The notes below the pieces were generated by a model. That model saw nothing but the letters and a program-made list of their open reading frames with translations. It was not told the DNA's origin and did not search any database. A DNA stretch of 64,000 bases. Origin: an uncultured Verrucomicrobiota bacterium. Its GTDB lineage: Bacteria > Verrucomicrobiota > Verrucomicrobiia > Opitutales > Opitutaceae. Below, piece after piece: positions 19,067 to 27,238 of the stretch; within the stretch, counting starts at the first letter, position 1, and each line of letters begins with the position of its first letter. A program made the translations under genes and the position numbers. Where the stretch lies: contig CAIQAB010000008.1 in the NCBI GenBank assembly GCA_903869675.1, positions 51,952-115,951 of the forward strand. The letters are read 5' to 3'.

Positions 19067-19662
19067 TCGGCGAAGTGAGCCCAATTCCGTTTAAGATAAC
19101 GGTAGCCGGACCATACCGCGAGGAAGGTCCCCAGCACGTAGCCGATCAAACCGGCTTTGTGCACCCACTCGGAAAGCCCGTGCATGGGGTAACCGGTCCA
19201 AACCACGAAGTCATTCTCCAGCATCGGCACCGCCAAGAGGCAGCCGATGGCGATCATCTGGGTGATAGTCTTGGCCTTGCCGCCGCTATCCGCCGCCACG
19301 ACTATACCCTTGGCCGCTACCACCATGCGCATGCCGGAGACCATAAATTCGCGACCGATGGTGAGGAGCACGAAGGTGATAGGCAGGTCCTCGTCGTGCC
19401 GCACCAAAGCCACCAAAATGCCGATAACCAAAATCTTGTCGGTCAACGCATCCATGAATTTGCCAAAGTTCGAAACGATGCCCCGACGGCGAGCGATAGC
19501 GCCGTCCAGCCAGTCGCTGATCGCGGCGGCGATAAAGAGCGCAAACGCCCCGGTCGCGGCCCCCGTCCAACCCGCAAAAGAGCGGTCCGCATACATCAGC
19601 CCCACGATCGCAAACATCATGGGTATGCGCGAGAGGGTAAGGATATTGGGCAGGTTCCACAT
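19063..19662 (-). CDS. pgsA: PgsA, CDP-diacylglycerol-glycerol-3-phosphate phosphatidyltransferase
   Basis: 199 aa, starting at the ATG at 19662 (MWNLPNILTLSRIPMM, the usual PgsA opening). It makes phosphatidylglycerophosphate at the inner membrane. The CDP-alcohol transferase motif D-x2-D-G-x2-A-R-x8-G-x3-D-x3-D is complete in DWLDGAIARRR followed by GKFMDALTDK. Four or more membrane helices are visible. The upstream 42 codons of the longer frame are Arg/Pro-rich non-coding sequence. pgpA overlaps its stop. Confidence 0.94.
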   Translation of the reverse strand: MWNLPNILTLSRIPMMFAIVGLMYADRSFAGWTGAATGAFALFIAAAISDWLDGAIARRRGIVSNFGKFMDALTDKILVIGILVALVRHDEDLPITFVLLTIGREFMVSGMRMVVAAKGIVVAADSGGKAKTITQMIAIGCLLAVPMLENDFVVWTGYPMHGLSEWVHKAGLIGYVLGTFLAVWSGYRYLKRNWAHFAE

Positions 19663-19998
19663 GGGGTTACAGGCGGCAGGGACCGACGGTCCCGTCACCA
19701 CGGCAACGCGCCGCCCACGCGGAGGCAAGGGACTTATGCTGGAACCTCGCCAGCAGCAGCGGCTGCCCAGGCGCACTGGCTGCATCATAAATCAGGTTTA
19801 ACCACGATACAACGAAGGCACGAAGGGGGCTGAAGCCCTGGGCTTCCGCAGCAGTAACCTTGAACTTTCAGTCTCAACCCGCAGCGCAGCAACCACGACG
19901 GTTTCGCGTTCTCTTTCGTGCCGGCTTCGGTTTTATCCCCATCGGACCGGTGAGCCGCGCAGGCCCTCTGCCGCTCCCCTTCTTCTCGATTTACCACC
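19663..19998. other. Divergent promoter region with repeat remnants
   Basis: 336 bases between the divergent pgsA and coaD genes, so it must hold both promoters, though I cannot place them. The middle carries fragments of the CACGAAGG-type repeat: TTAACCACGATACAACG with CACGAAGG at about 19798-19827, and TTTCGTGCCGGCTTCGG at about 19914-19930. The arms no longer pair well, so this may be a decayed copy. No gene is supported. Confidence 0.45.
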
Positions 19999-20484
19999 AT
20001 GCGCCACTGTATTTACCCCGGCACCTTCGATCCCATTACCTTCGGTCACCTCGACGTGCTCGCCCGGGCCGCGCGACTTTTTGACCGCGTCACCGTGGCC
20101 ATCGCCCATAATCCCGGCAAAGGCCCGCTCTTCTCTCCTGAACAACGACTGGATCTGGTTCGGGCCGTGACGACTGATTTGCCCAATGTTCAAGCGACGC
20201 TCTTTGACGGCCTGCTGGTTGAATTCGCCCGCGCCCAGAATGCGATCGCCGTGATCCGGGGCATTCGCGCCTTATCCGACTTCGAGTTCGAGTTCAACAT
20301 GGCCCTCATGAACCGCCACCTCGAACCCGCCTTGGAAACAATTTTCGTGATGCCAAGGGAAACCTACAGTTACACGAGCTCGAACCTCGTCAAACAAGTC
20401 GCCAAGCTGGGCGGCGACGTGTCCCATTTTGTGCCGCCCGCTGTTGGCCAAGCCTTGCGCACGGCTTACGGTCAAACTGGATAA
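19999..20484 (+). CDS. coaD: CoaD, phosphopantetheine adenylyltransferase
   Basis: 161 aa, the standard CoaD length. It catalyses the adenylation of 4'-phosphopantetheine, the penultimate step of coenzyme A synthesis. Motifs are YPGTFDPITFGHLDVL with the nucleotidyltransferase TxGH box, VIRGIRALSDFEFEFNMA, and the C-terminal YSYTSSNLVKQVAKLGGDVSHFVPP. The gene is monocistronic and convergent with the next gene. Confidence 0.96.
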   Translation: MRHCIYPGTFDPITFGHLDVLARAARLFDRVTVAIAHNPGKGPLFSPEQRLDLVRAVTTDLPNVQATLFDGLLVEFARAQNAIAVIRGIRALSDFEFEFNMALMNRHLEPALETIFVMPRETYSYTSSNLVKQVAKLGGDVSHFVPPAVGQALRTAYGQTG

Positions 20485-20556
20485 ATCCCAAAATCTAAAT
20501 CCGTTGAAAGCCGACGCCCGCTCCCAAGGCCGCGGGTAACCCGCCAGCCCCCCGCC

Positions 20557-21258
20557 TTAACGGAGCATGTTGAAAGCCGCTTTCACGAACGGGTCGTTCG
20601 CCTGAGCGGGATCGTTGCGGAAAGCACGCTCCTGACGCTCGAGATATTTAAAAACATGGTCCAGCGCCTGGTTCACGACCTGATCCGCCAAGGCCGCCAG
20701 GGCGACTTTGGTATCCGGGATTCTGGCACCTGAAACCGCTATAAACGCATCCATGGCGGCCGGCAGGCCCGCCGATTCCGCCGCCTGCTGAACGAGGGGG
20801 CGCAGCTGCTCCTTGATCTTTGGCTCGGCACTCTTGCGCAGCGTATCCACCAAGGCAGTGCGACTAGCCCGGAGACTCGCAAGGTCATCAAGCGCCACCG
20901 TCCCCGACGCGCCCCGAACCGCATCCACCGCCTGCGGCACCACGTCGGTCACGAGTTTGTTCAGGATGCCAGTCAAGGCATCCGCCGCCGCGCCTTTGCC
21001 CGCCGCGCGCAGGGGTTCAGCGAGCTTGGTAAATCCGGCCGACATCACGAAGGGAGGCGGGACCGTGGCGGCGGCCTCGGTCAGACTCAGCTCAAGAAAC
21101 CTGGCAACACCGTCAGAAAAACTCACCTGCCCGCCGTAAGATTCCTGATCGGCGACTTTGTGCGCTTTCTCGATCGCCTTGGCATAGATGCCTTGGGCGG
21201 AGGCGGCCGAAACGGAGCACAAAAAAACCAAAGCGAGGCGCGAGGGGCGGGTAAGCAT
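20557..21258 (-). CDS. DUF4197 secreted protein
   Basis: 233 aa from the ATG at 21258; a much longer frame upstream reads through the pgl gene region and is rejected. A signal peptide (ALVFLCSVSAASAQ) precedes an all-alpha domain with the DUF4197 pattern: DGVARFLELSLTEA, then LTGILNKLVTDVVPQAVDAV, LDDLASLRASRTALVDTLR and ALDHVFKYLERQERAFRNDP. Function is unknown; it is a periplasmic or lipid-facing protein in many Gram-negative groups. Confidence 0.8.
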   Translation of the reverse strand: MLTRPSRLALVFLCSVSAASAQGIYAKAIEKAHKVADQESYGGQVSFSDGVARFLELSLTEAAATVPPPFVMSAGFTKLAEPLRAAGKGAAADALTGILNKLVTDVVPQAVDAVRGASGTVALDDLASLRASRTALVDTLRKSAEPKIKEQLRPLVQQAAESAGLPAAMDAFIAVSGARIPDTKVALAALADQVVNQALDHVFKYLERQERAFRNDPAQANDPFVKAAFNMLR

Positions 21259-21316
21259 GACGTCATTCTTGCGCCAAAGCTCCGCCGCGGGCAAGCCGTC
21301 AACCAACGAGCCCGGT

Positions 21317-22048
21317 TCAAAGCCGGGCGGCCGCAGGCTCGTCCACCAGCCATACCACCCGCTCCGCACAAGCCCGCAGGACCTGCGAGGGCACATTGAG
21401 TTCGTCGAGCGGCCCGCGATGCACCCGGTGGAGCGCATCCGCCTTGGAGGCCCCCAGCGCCATAACCACCACCCGGCCGCACGCGCGCAGTCCGCTCGGC
21501 GTGATCGTGAGGCGCCACCCCTTGCCGGGCACCTCTTGTCCGCCAAAAAGCAGGCCGCCATCATCCCGCAGCAAAGGGGTGCCGGGAAAGAGGGAGGCCG
21601 TGTGGCAATCATCGCCCATGCCCAGAAAACACAGGTCGTAGGCCCGCCCGGGACCGGCGAGGATCAGCATCGTCCGCCGGTAGGCCTCGGCCGCCTCCGC
21701 CACCGGCCAAGCCACCATCCAAGGGTGACGGCGATCGGTGGACACCCCCAGCGGCGCCAGCAGTTGGCGCTCGGCGTTGCCAAAGTTGCTCTCGGGGCTG
21801 CTCAACAAAACATGACGCTCGTCACTGACCGTAAAATCGGTGCCTTGCAGGAGCGCGGGGGGCAGGCCGCCGTTTTCGGCACACCACTGGTAAAAGGACG
21901 CGGGCGTGCTGCCGCCGGTCAGCGCCCAGAGGAAACGTCCGGGCCGCGCCGCCGCGCGGGCGGCCAGGGTCAACTTCAGGGCCTCGGCAAAAAGATCGGC
22001 ACGGGCGCCCACCACGACACGGCCGAAGTCGGATTGAATTTCACGCAT
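21317..22048 (-). CDS. pgl: 6-phosphogluconolactonase
   Basis: 243-aa enzyme of the DevB/SOL type, hydrolysing 6-phosphogluconolactone in the oxidative pentose-phosphate pathway. Motifs are ALTGGSTPASFYQW near residue 45, the DERHVLLSSPESNFG box, GMGDDCHTASLFPGTPLL and a C-terminal ALGASKADALHRV. It follows opcA with only 8 bp between, making a zwf-opcA-pgl operon. Confidence 0.94.
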   Translation of the reverse strand: MREIQSDFGRVVVGARADLFAEALKLTLAARAAARPGRFLWALTGGSTPASFYQWCAENGGLPPALLQGTDFTVSDERHVLLSSPESNFGNAERQLLAPLGVSTDRRHPWMVAWPVAEAAEAYRRTMLILAGPGRAYDLCFLGMGDDCHTASLFPGTPLLRDDGGLLFGGQEVPGKGWRLTITPSGLRACGRVVVMALGASKADALHRVHRGPLDELNVPSQVLRACAERVVWLVDEPAAARL

Positions 22049-22056
22049 AACAGGGA

Positions 22057-23043
22057 TCAGAAAAACATGGCCTCGGCCAAGGCGGCCTCGGGGCTGAGCA
22101 AACTGATGGCCGTGGCGAGTTCGCTGCCCGCACCGCGGATGCGGGCCGAAAAGTGCGCACAGCCGCGGGCAAAGTCGCCTTGGAAACGAAACCGGTGGTC
22201 GCCTCGGTAGCGGAAGAGTAATTCGACCGAATCAGCTTCAGCCGCGGGATCGGGCGCGGACTCCACCGCGAGTCCAGTCGGCGCGCCGCAGGCCACCAGA
22301 CGCATGTGGGCCCAGGCCGCGAGCACCCGCGCCTCGGCCCGGCGGGCGCCACCGTGGCGCACGACCACCGCCTCGAGCCCCTCGATCAACGCCGGGGGCG
22401 CATAGGCGCTCAAAAATTGCCCGATGGATTGACGCACCGGCAACAGACGGGCGTTCACCAAATCGCGCACCGCCTCGGGGTGCGGCCAGCTCAGCTCGCT
22501 ACTTTCCCCCTCGGGCACGAGAGAACGATCCAGCAACACGCGCTTCGCCCGGCCCAGCAGGTATTGGTAGGCCCCCAGTTTGGCCGTGGAAAAGAAATTA
22601 TGCGCCCAGTAGTAGAGCGGGAGGTCCGTCGATAGGCAGATCGAGACCTGATTCTCCAAAAACCGCCGCGCCGCCGTCGGGTAGCTCAGCATGACAAACT
22701 CGCAGCAGCGCAGGTCGCCCCGCGTCTTGCCCGGATGACACTCGGCGTAGATTTTGGCCCGCAGCTCGCCGTCCCGGACGTTTTCATCGCGGATCGGACA
22801 AAGCACGACTACGCGGCAGGGATAGCGTTTGGAAAAACGCACCGCCGTCTGGAACTGGGCGAGCGCGTCCTCGACCGTGGTATGCATGCCGAGGTGCAGG
22901 ACAAAGTTGACCTGCGTGGCCTTGGAGTCCTCCCCGGGCTTGAGGCCGGTGCCGGCATCGGCCGCCCAGAGCCGGGCCAGATTCTTGGCGATGGCTCCGA
23001 CCGGAGTTTCCTGACCGGGCAGCGCGTCGAAAATAGAGGACAT
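22057..23043 (-). CDS. opcA: OpcA-like glucose-6-phosphate dehydrogenase assembly protein
   Basis: 328 aa from the ATG at 23043. The sequence fits the OpcA family: an N-terminal helical domain, VNFVLHLGMHTTVEDAL, FSKRYPCRVVVLCPIRDE, and a central SICLSTDLPLYYWAHNFF. In cyanobacteria OpcA binds and redox-activates glucose-6-phosphate dehydrogenase; related proteins occur in actinobacteria. Its place between zwf (53 bp upstream) and pgl (8 bp downstream) supports the same role. Whether redox activation operates here is inference. Confidence 0.85.
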   Translation of the reverse strand: MSSIFDALPGQETPVGAIAKNLARLWAADAGTGLKPGEDSKATQVNFVLHLGMHTTVEDALAQFQTAVRFSKRYPCRVVVLCPIRDENVRDGELRAKIYAECHPGKTRGDLRCCEFVMLSYPTAARRFLENQVSICLSTDLPLYYWAHNFFSTAKLGAYQYLLGRAKRVLLDRSLVPEGESSELSWPHPEAVRDLVNARLLPVRQSIGQFLSAYAPPALIEGLEAVVVRHGGARRAEARVLAAWAHMRLVACGAPTGLAVESAPDPAAEADSVELLFRYRGDHRFRFQGDFARGCAHFSARIRGAGSELATAISLLSPEAALAEAMFF

Positions 23044-23096
23044 AGCGGGGGACGGAAAAACTGAATCCTGATAACGAGATCCTGGCACGGCACCGC

Positions 23097-24635
23097 TCAG
23101 GGCTGACGCCAGGAGTGGGCGTTTTTGGAGAGCAGCGCATCCGCGCAAGCCGGTCCCCAGCCGCCGGCGACATAGGAATCCATGCCCTCGCGACCGGCCG
23201 CGGCCCAAGCCTTTAGCACGGGCGTGTAAAGCTGCCAGGAGGTCTCGGCCTCGTCGCCACGGATAAAGAGCGTCCCGTCCCCGATCATCGCATCGAGGAC
23301 CAGACGCTCATAGGCCTCGGGCGTGTTGGAGCCGTAAGTCGTGGCGTAGCGGAAGTTCATCTTCACCGGCTGGGTGCGCGTCTCGAGGCCGGGCACCTTG
23401 CCATTGAGGATGAGCGAAAGCCCCTCATCGGGCTGGATCTGGAAGGCAAGCGTGTTGGGAGCCAGATCGAAGCGGTCACTGCCGGCAAACAAGGTGCCGG
23501 GAGGACGCTTGAACTGCACCGCGATCTCGGTGACGCGGCGGGCCATGCGTTTGCCGGAGCGGAGGTAGAAGGGCACGCCCTGCCAGCGCCAGTTATTGAT
23601 GGAGAGCCGCACCGCCGCGTAGGTCTCGGTCGCGGACCGGGGATTGATATCCTGCTCCTCAAGGTAGCCCTTGGCCGCCTTGCCACCCATCATGCCTGCC
23701 GCGTATTGCGCGCGGGCAACATCCCCGCCGGGACCAAGGTTCAGCGGCTGGATGGCCTTGAGCACCTTGACCTTCTCATTGCGGACGGCCTCGGCATCGA
23801 GCGACACCGGCGGTTCCATCGCGGTGAGCGCGACGAGCTGCATGGTGTGGTTCTGGATCATGTCGCGCAGCGCCCCGCTCTGTTCGTAGTAACCGCCGCG
23901 GGTGCCGACGCCGACCTCCTCCGACACCGTGATCTGCACGTGATCGATGTAGTTCCGATTCCAGAGCGGTTCGAAGATCGAGTTGGAGAAGCGCTGCACC
24001 AGCAGGTCCTGCACGGTCTCCTTACCGAGATAGTGGTCGATGCGGTAGACCTGGTGCTCCTCCAACACCTCGCGAATCACGCCGTTGAGCGCCACGGCGG
24101 ACTCGAGGTCCTTGCCGAAGGGTTTTTCGATGATGACCTTGGTGTGGAGCGGCGTGCCAAGATAACGCGAAGCCAGACCGGCGGCGCCTAGATTGCGCAA
24201 GATCGGGGCAAAGACGGACGGCGGAGTCGAGACGTAGAACAGCACCTGCACCTCGCGGCCAAGCTGGGTCTCGATCGTCTGGATGTGGGCGGCGAGCCGA
24301 TTGAACGCCTCCAGCTCATCATAACCGCCCGCCACGTAGCTGGTATTGCTCGCGACATGGCTCCAGACATCCGCATTTAATTCGCGCCGGGAAAATTCCT
24401 TGATCGCGGCGGCCGCCGCCACCCGGAACTCCTCGTCGGGTATGGCCTTGCGACCGTAGCCCACCAAAAAGAAATCCGCCGGCAACAGGTGATCGAAAGC
24501 CAGATTGTAGATCGCGGGGATAAGCTTGCGGGCGGTGAGATCGCCCGAAGCGCCGAAGATCACGATGATCGTGGGCGGAGTGCCGCGGTGTTTGCTCAGA
24601 CCTTGGAGAAAGGGGTGACGGGGGGCGTCGGACAT
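23097..24635 (-). CDS. zwf: Glucose-6-phosphate 1-dehydrogenase
   Basis: 512 aa from the ATG at 24635 (MSDAPRHPFLQGLSKHRG); the longer frame adds unconvincing sequence. The enzyme makes NAD(P)H and 6-phosphogluconolactone. The nucleotide fold shows VIFGASGDLTARKLIPAIY, and the substrate signature RIDHYLGKETVQDLL is complete. FYLRSGKRMARRVTEI is the usual C-terminal core. It is the first gene of the zwf-opcA-pgl unit. Confidence 0.97.
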   Translation of the reverse strand: MSDAPRHPFLQGLSKHRGTPPTIIVIFGASGDLTARKLIPAIYNLAFDHLLPADFFLVGYGRKAIPDEEFRVAAAAAIKEFSRRELNADVWSHVASNTSYVAGGYDELEAFNRLAAHIQTIETQLGREVQVLFYVSTPPSVFAPILRNLGAAGLASRYLGTPLHTKVIIEKPFGKDLESAVALNGVIREVLEEHQVYRIDHYLGKETVQDLLVQRFSNSIFEPLWNRNYIDHVQITVSEEVGVGTRGGYYEQSGALRDMIQNHTMQLVALTAMEPPVSLDAEAVRNEKVKVLKAIQPLNLGPGGDVARAQYAAGMMGGKAAKGYLEEQDINPRSATETYAAVRLSINNWRWQGVPFYLRSGKRMARRVTEIAVQFKRPPGTLFAGSDRFDLAPNTLAFQIQPDEGLSLILNGKVPGLETRTQPVKMNFRYATTYGSNTPEAYERLVLDAMIGDGTLFIRGDEAETSWQLYTPVLKAWAAAGREGMDSYVAGGWGPACADALLSKNAHSWRQP

Positions 24636-24733
24636 GGCGTAAAGAGGCTCTAGACTACGCGACTGGCCACTGGTGCGGGCAAGGCTAATGCGGGCGCGAA
24701 TCAGCATAAAACCGCTCGCCCCACCGACCGGAC

Positions 24734-25267
24734 TCAACCGTGGCTGTGCGCGGAACGCGCCGGAAAGAGCGGCACGTTGCGATAATGCCACACCCGCCGC
24801 CCCATGCGTATAGAGGCCAGGCGCGGATCCAGCCGCTGGGCGTGGAACGCCACCTCGCCTGCGGGGTCCGCGCCGTGCGCCACCTCGACGATATCAAACC
24901 GATAGTGGCGGGCCGGCGGGCGGAGGCTCTTTAGATATGCGGTGCAGGCCCGCAAAAGAACGGCCTTTTTACGACGGTCCACCGCCTGATAACCACCCAC
25001 CCGGGCACCGGCGGCGCGTGCCTTCACTTCCACAAAAACCAAGACCGGTGCGGGATCGCCCCGTCCGGCCGGCTCTTCACAGACCAGATCCAACTCCTCG
25101 CGGGCATCGGCCGGATTGCGCCAGTTCCGCGCCAAGACCCGCAGCCCGGCCGCTTTCAAATGCGCCTCCGCCGCATGTTCACCGGCTGCCCCCGCCTCCG
25201 CCCGGGGATTTGGCGCCGGCCGCCACCGCCGCCAAAACGCCGTAAAAATGCCCCAGGTGCCACTCAT
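24734..25267 (-). CDS. yraN: YraN/UPF0102 family endonuclease-like protein
   Basis: 177 aa from the ATG at 25267. The UPF0102 fold, related to Holliday-junction resolvases, is seen in GEHAAEAHLKAAGLRVLARNWR, the acidic EELDLVCEE, VFVEVKAR and KKAVLLRACTAYL near the middle. The protein has about 50 extra C-terminal residues beyond the common 120-aa core (MGRRVWHYRNVPLF). The cellular role of the family is still poorly defined. Confidence 0.85.
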   Translation of the reverse strand: MSGTWGIFTAFWRRWRPAPNPRAEAGAAGEHAAEAHLKAAGLRVLARNWRNPADAREELDLVCEEPAGRGDPAPVLVFVEVKARAAGARVGGYQAVDRRKKAVLLRACTAYLKSLRPPARHYRFDIVEVAHGADPAGEVAFHAQRLDPRLASIRMGRRVWHYRNVPLFPARSAHSHG

Positions 25268-25369
25268 GGGCTTTGTGTTTGCGAGCGCCGGGGGACGCTG
25301 CAACCCTAGGATTTTTCGCGTCCCGATCCGCGCCCCCCACCCCCTTCACCCCCTGAACTGATATCCGTT

Positions 25370-25482
25370 GAAAGCGCAAAGGCACCCAGGCGCGAAAGAC
25401 TGAGCCAAATAAATCCTATCCATATCTTTATCCCACTTTATTGCCTTGGCACCTTTTGTGGTTAAATAAAATCCGAGTCTCC
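25370..25482. repeat. Intergenic repeat related to the sufB-sufD copy
   Basis: The left side (GCGCAAAGGCACCCAGGCGCG, near 25375) and the right side (TTGCCTTGGCACCTTTTGTGG, about 25441-25461) form an imperfect inverted repeat. The right end, TGGTTAA then TAAAATCCGAGTC, is nearly the same as the end of the repeat before sufD. In both places the next ATG follows within 10-15 bp. Confidence 0.6.
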
Positions 25483-25485
25483 AAC

Positions 25486-26238
25486 ATGTCCATCTCCCCA
25501 CGGCCCGACGGCCGCCTGCCCGATCAATTGCGACCGGTTAATTTCGAGGCCGGCATCGCCCCTCACGCCACCGGTTCGGTGCTAGTCTCCTTTGGCCAAA
25601 CCCGTGTGATTTGCGCCGCCACCATCGAACCCGGCGTCCCAAGCTGGATGAAGCAACAAAAGATCCCCGGCGGCTGGTTAACCGCCGAGTATTCGCTCCT
25701 GCCTTACAGCACCCACGAGCGCAAACCCCGCGACATCTCCCGCGGTAAACTTGACGGCCGCACGGTCGAGATCCAGCGCCTGATCGGCCGCTCCATCCGC
25801 GCCGTTATCGACCTCGATAAACTCGGGCAAAATACCCTCTGGATCGATTGCGATGTGCTCCAAGCCGACGGCGGCACCCGGACCGCGTCCGTAACCGGCG
25901 CCTACCTCGCCGCCCGGCTCGCCGTGCAGTCGCTACTCGATGCCGGCCGCCTAAGGGAAAATCCCCTGGTGGACTCCGTCGCCGCCATCAGCGTCGGCCT
26001 GCTTCAGGGCCGCCCTCTGCTCGACCTGCCCTACGCCGAGGACAAAGACGCCGAAGTAGACTGCAATATCGTGATGACCGGCCGCGGCCGCTTCGTGGAA
26101 ATCCAAGGGGCCGGCGAGGAAGCCACCTTCACCGGCGAAGAGTTCCAAACCCTGCTCACCCTCGCCCAAAAAGGCATTCGCGAACTCTCCGCCGCCCAGA
26201 CTGCCTTCCTTAGCCGAGAGTTACTGAAGTTCAACTAA
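25486..26238 (+). CDS. rph: RNase PH
   Basis: 250-aa phosphorolytic 3'-5' exoribonuclease that trims tRNA 3' ends. The start is the ATG at 25486 (MSISPRPDGRLPDQLRPV, the typical RDGR opening region). Hallmarks are the conserved IPGGWLTAEYSLLPYST with HERKPRDI, IQRLIGRSIRAVIDL, the phosphate-binding GGTRTASVTGAYLA and the C-terminal DLPYAEDKDAEVDCNIVM. An upstream repeat supplies the leader. metF follows 46 bp later. Confidence 0.96.
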   Translation: MSISPRPDGRLPDQLRPVNFEAGIAPHATGSVLVSFGQTRVICAATIEPGVPSWMKQQKIPGGWLTAEYSLLPYSTHERKPRDISRGKLDGRTVEIQRLIGRSIRAVIDLDKLGQNTLWIDCDVLQADGGTRTASVTGAYLAARLAVQSLLDAGRLRENPLVDSVAAISVGLLQGRPLLDLPYAEDKDAEVDCNIVMTGRGRFVEIQGAGEEATFTGEEFQTLLTLAQKGIRELSAAQTAFLSRELLKFN

Positions 26239-26284
26239 GCTTCCGGCCCCGCCGCCCCCAAGCCTTCCCGCCCACTTTCACCTC

Positions 26285-27172
26285 ATGACCGCCTCCCGCG
26301 CCGACCGTCCCATTTCCGACCTCTTTGCCACCGGTCGCCCGCTGCGTTCCCTTGAATTCTTTCCGCCGCGCGATGAGGCCGGAGTCACCGCCCTGAGGGC
26401 CACCGCCACCGCCCTGCAGCGCATCCCGTGGGACTTTGTTTCGGTGACTTACGGGGCGGGCGGGACGACTCGCGAGCGCACCGCCCAAGTCAGTGCCTTG
26501 CTCAAAAATGACCTCGGCTTTACCGTGATGCCCCACCTCACCTGTGTCGGCCACAGTCGGGCCGAGCTCGAGAGCATCGCCGACCAGCTCTACACCGGCG
26601 GTTTTCGCAATATCATGGCCCTGCGCGGAGACGCCCCCAAAGGAGCCACCGCCTTCACCCCCACCCCGGATGGGTTGCGTTACGCCAGCGAACTGGTCGC
26701 CTTGCTCAAGGCGCGCCACCCCGACTTTTGCCTCGGCGTGGGCGGTTACCCGGAAAAACACCCCGAAGCCGTCTCCCTGGATGCCGATCTGGATGCCCTG
26801 AAACGCAAAGTCGACGGCGGCGCCAGTTTCATCACCACCCAGTTGTTTTTTGATAACGATATCTACCGGCGCTTTGTGGATAAATGCCACCAGCGCGGCA
26901 TCACCGTGCCCATCGTGCCCGGCATCATGCCGGTGTTGTCGCTTAAACAAATCCAGCGCATCGCCACCCTGTCCGGCTCCGTTCTACCGCCCGCGCTCCT
27001 GCGTCGCCTCGAAGTCGCCAGCGAGGACGACATCGTGGTGGAGTTTATCGGCGTGGACTGGGCGCTCGATCAAGTCCGTGACCTGATTGCAAAAGGCGCC
27101 CCCGGTTATCACCTTTACATTCTTAACCGCGCCCGCAGCGCCCTAACCCTCGCCGCGGGCCTGGCCGCCTAG
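26285..27172 (+). CDS. metF: Methylenetetrahydrofolate reductase
   Basis: 295-aa FAD enzyme that reduces 5,10-methylene-THF to 5-methyl-THF for methionine synthesis. TIM-barrel motifs are visible: SLEFFPPRDEAG with the catalytic Glu, DFVSVTYGAGGT, MPHLTCVGHSRAEL, NIMALRGDAP, GVGGYPEKHPEA and FITTQLFFDNDIY. The gene follows rph on the same strand with a short gap. Confidence 0.96.
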   Translation: MTASRADRPISDLFATGRPLRSLEFFPPRDEAGVTALRATATALQRIPWDFVSVTYGAGGTTRERTAQVSALLKNDLGFTVMPHLTCVGHSRAELESIADQLYTGGFRNIMALRGDAPKGATAFTPTPDGLRYASELVALLKARHPDFCLGVGGYPEKHPEAVSLDADLDALKRKVDGGASFITTQLFFDNDIYRRFVDKCHQRGITVPIVPGIMPVLSLKQIQRIATLSGSVLPPALLRRLEVASEDDIVVEFIGVDWALDQVRDLIAKGAPGYHLYILNRARSALTLAAGLAA

Positions 27173-27238
27173 TCGATCAGGTTTGACCACCAAGACGCGT
27201 AGACACACCGGTGTTGAAATCATGGCAACCGCTTCACG

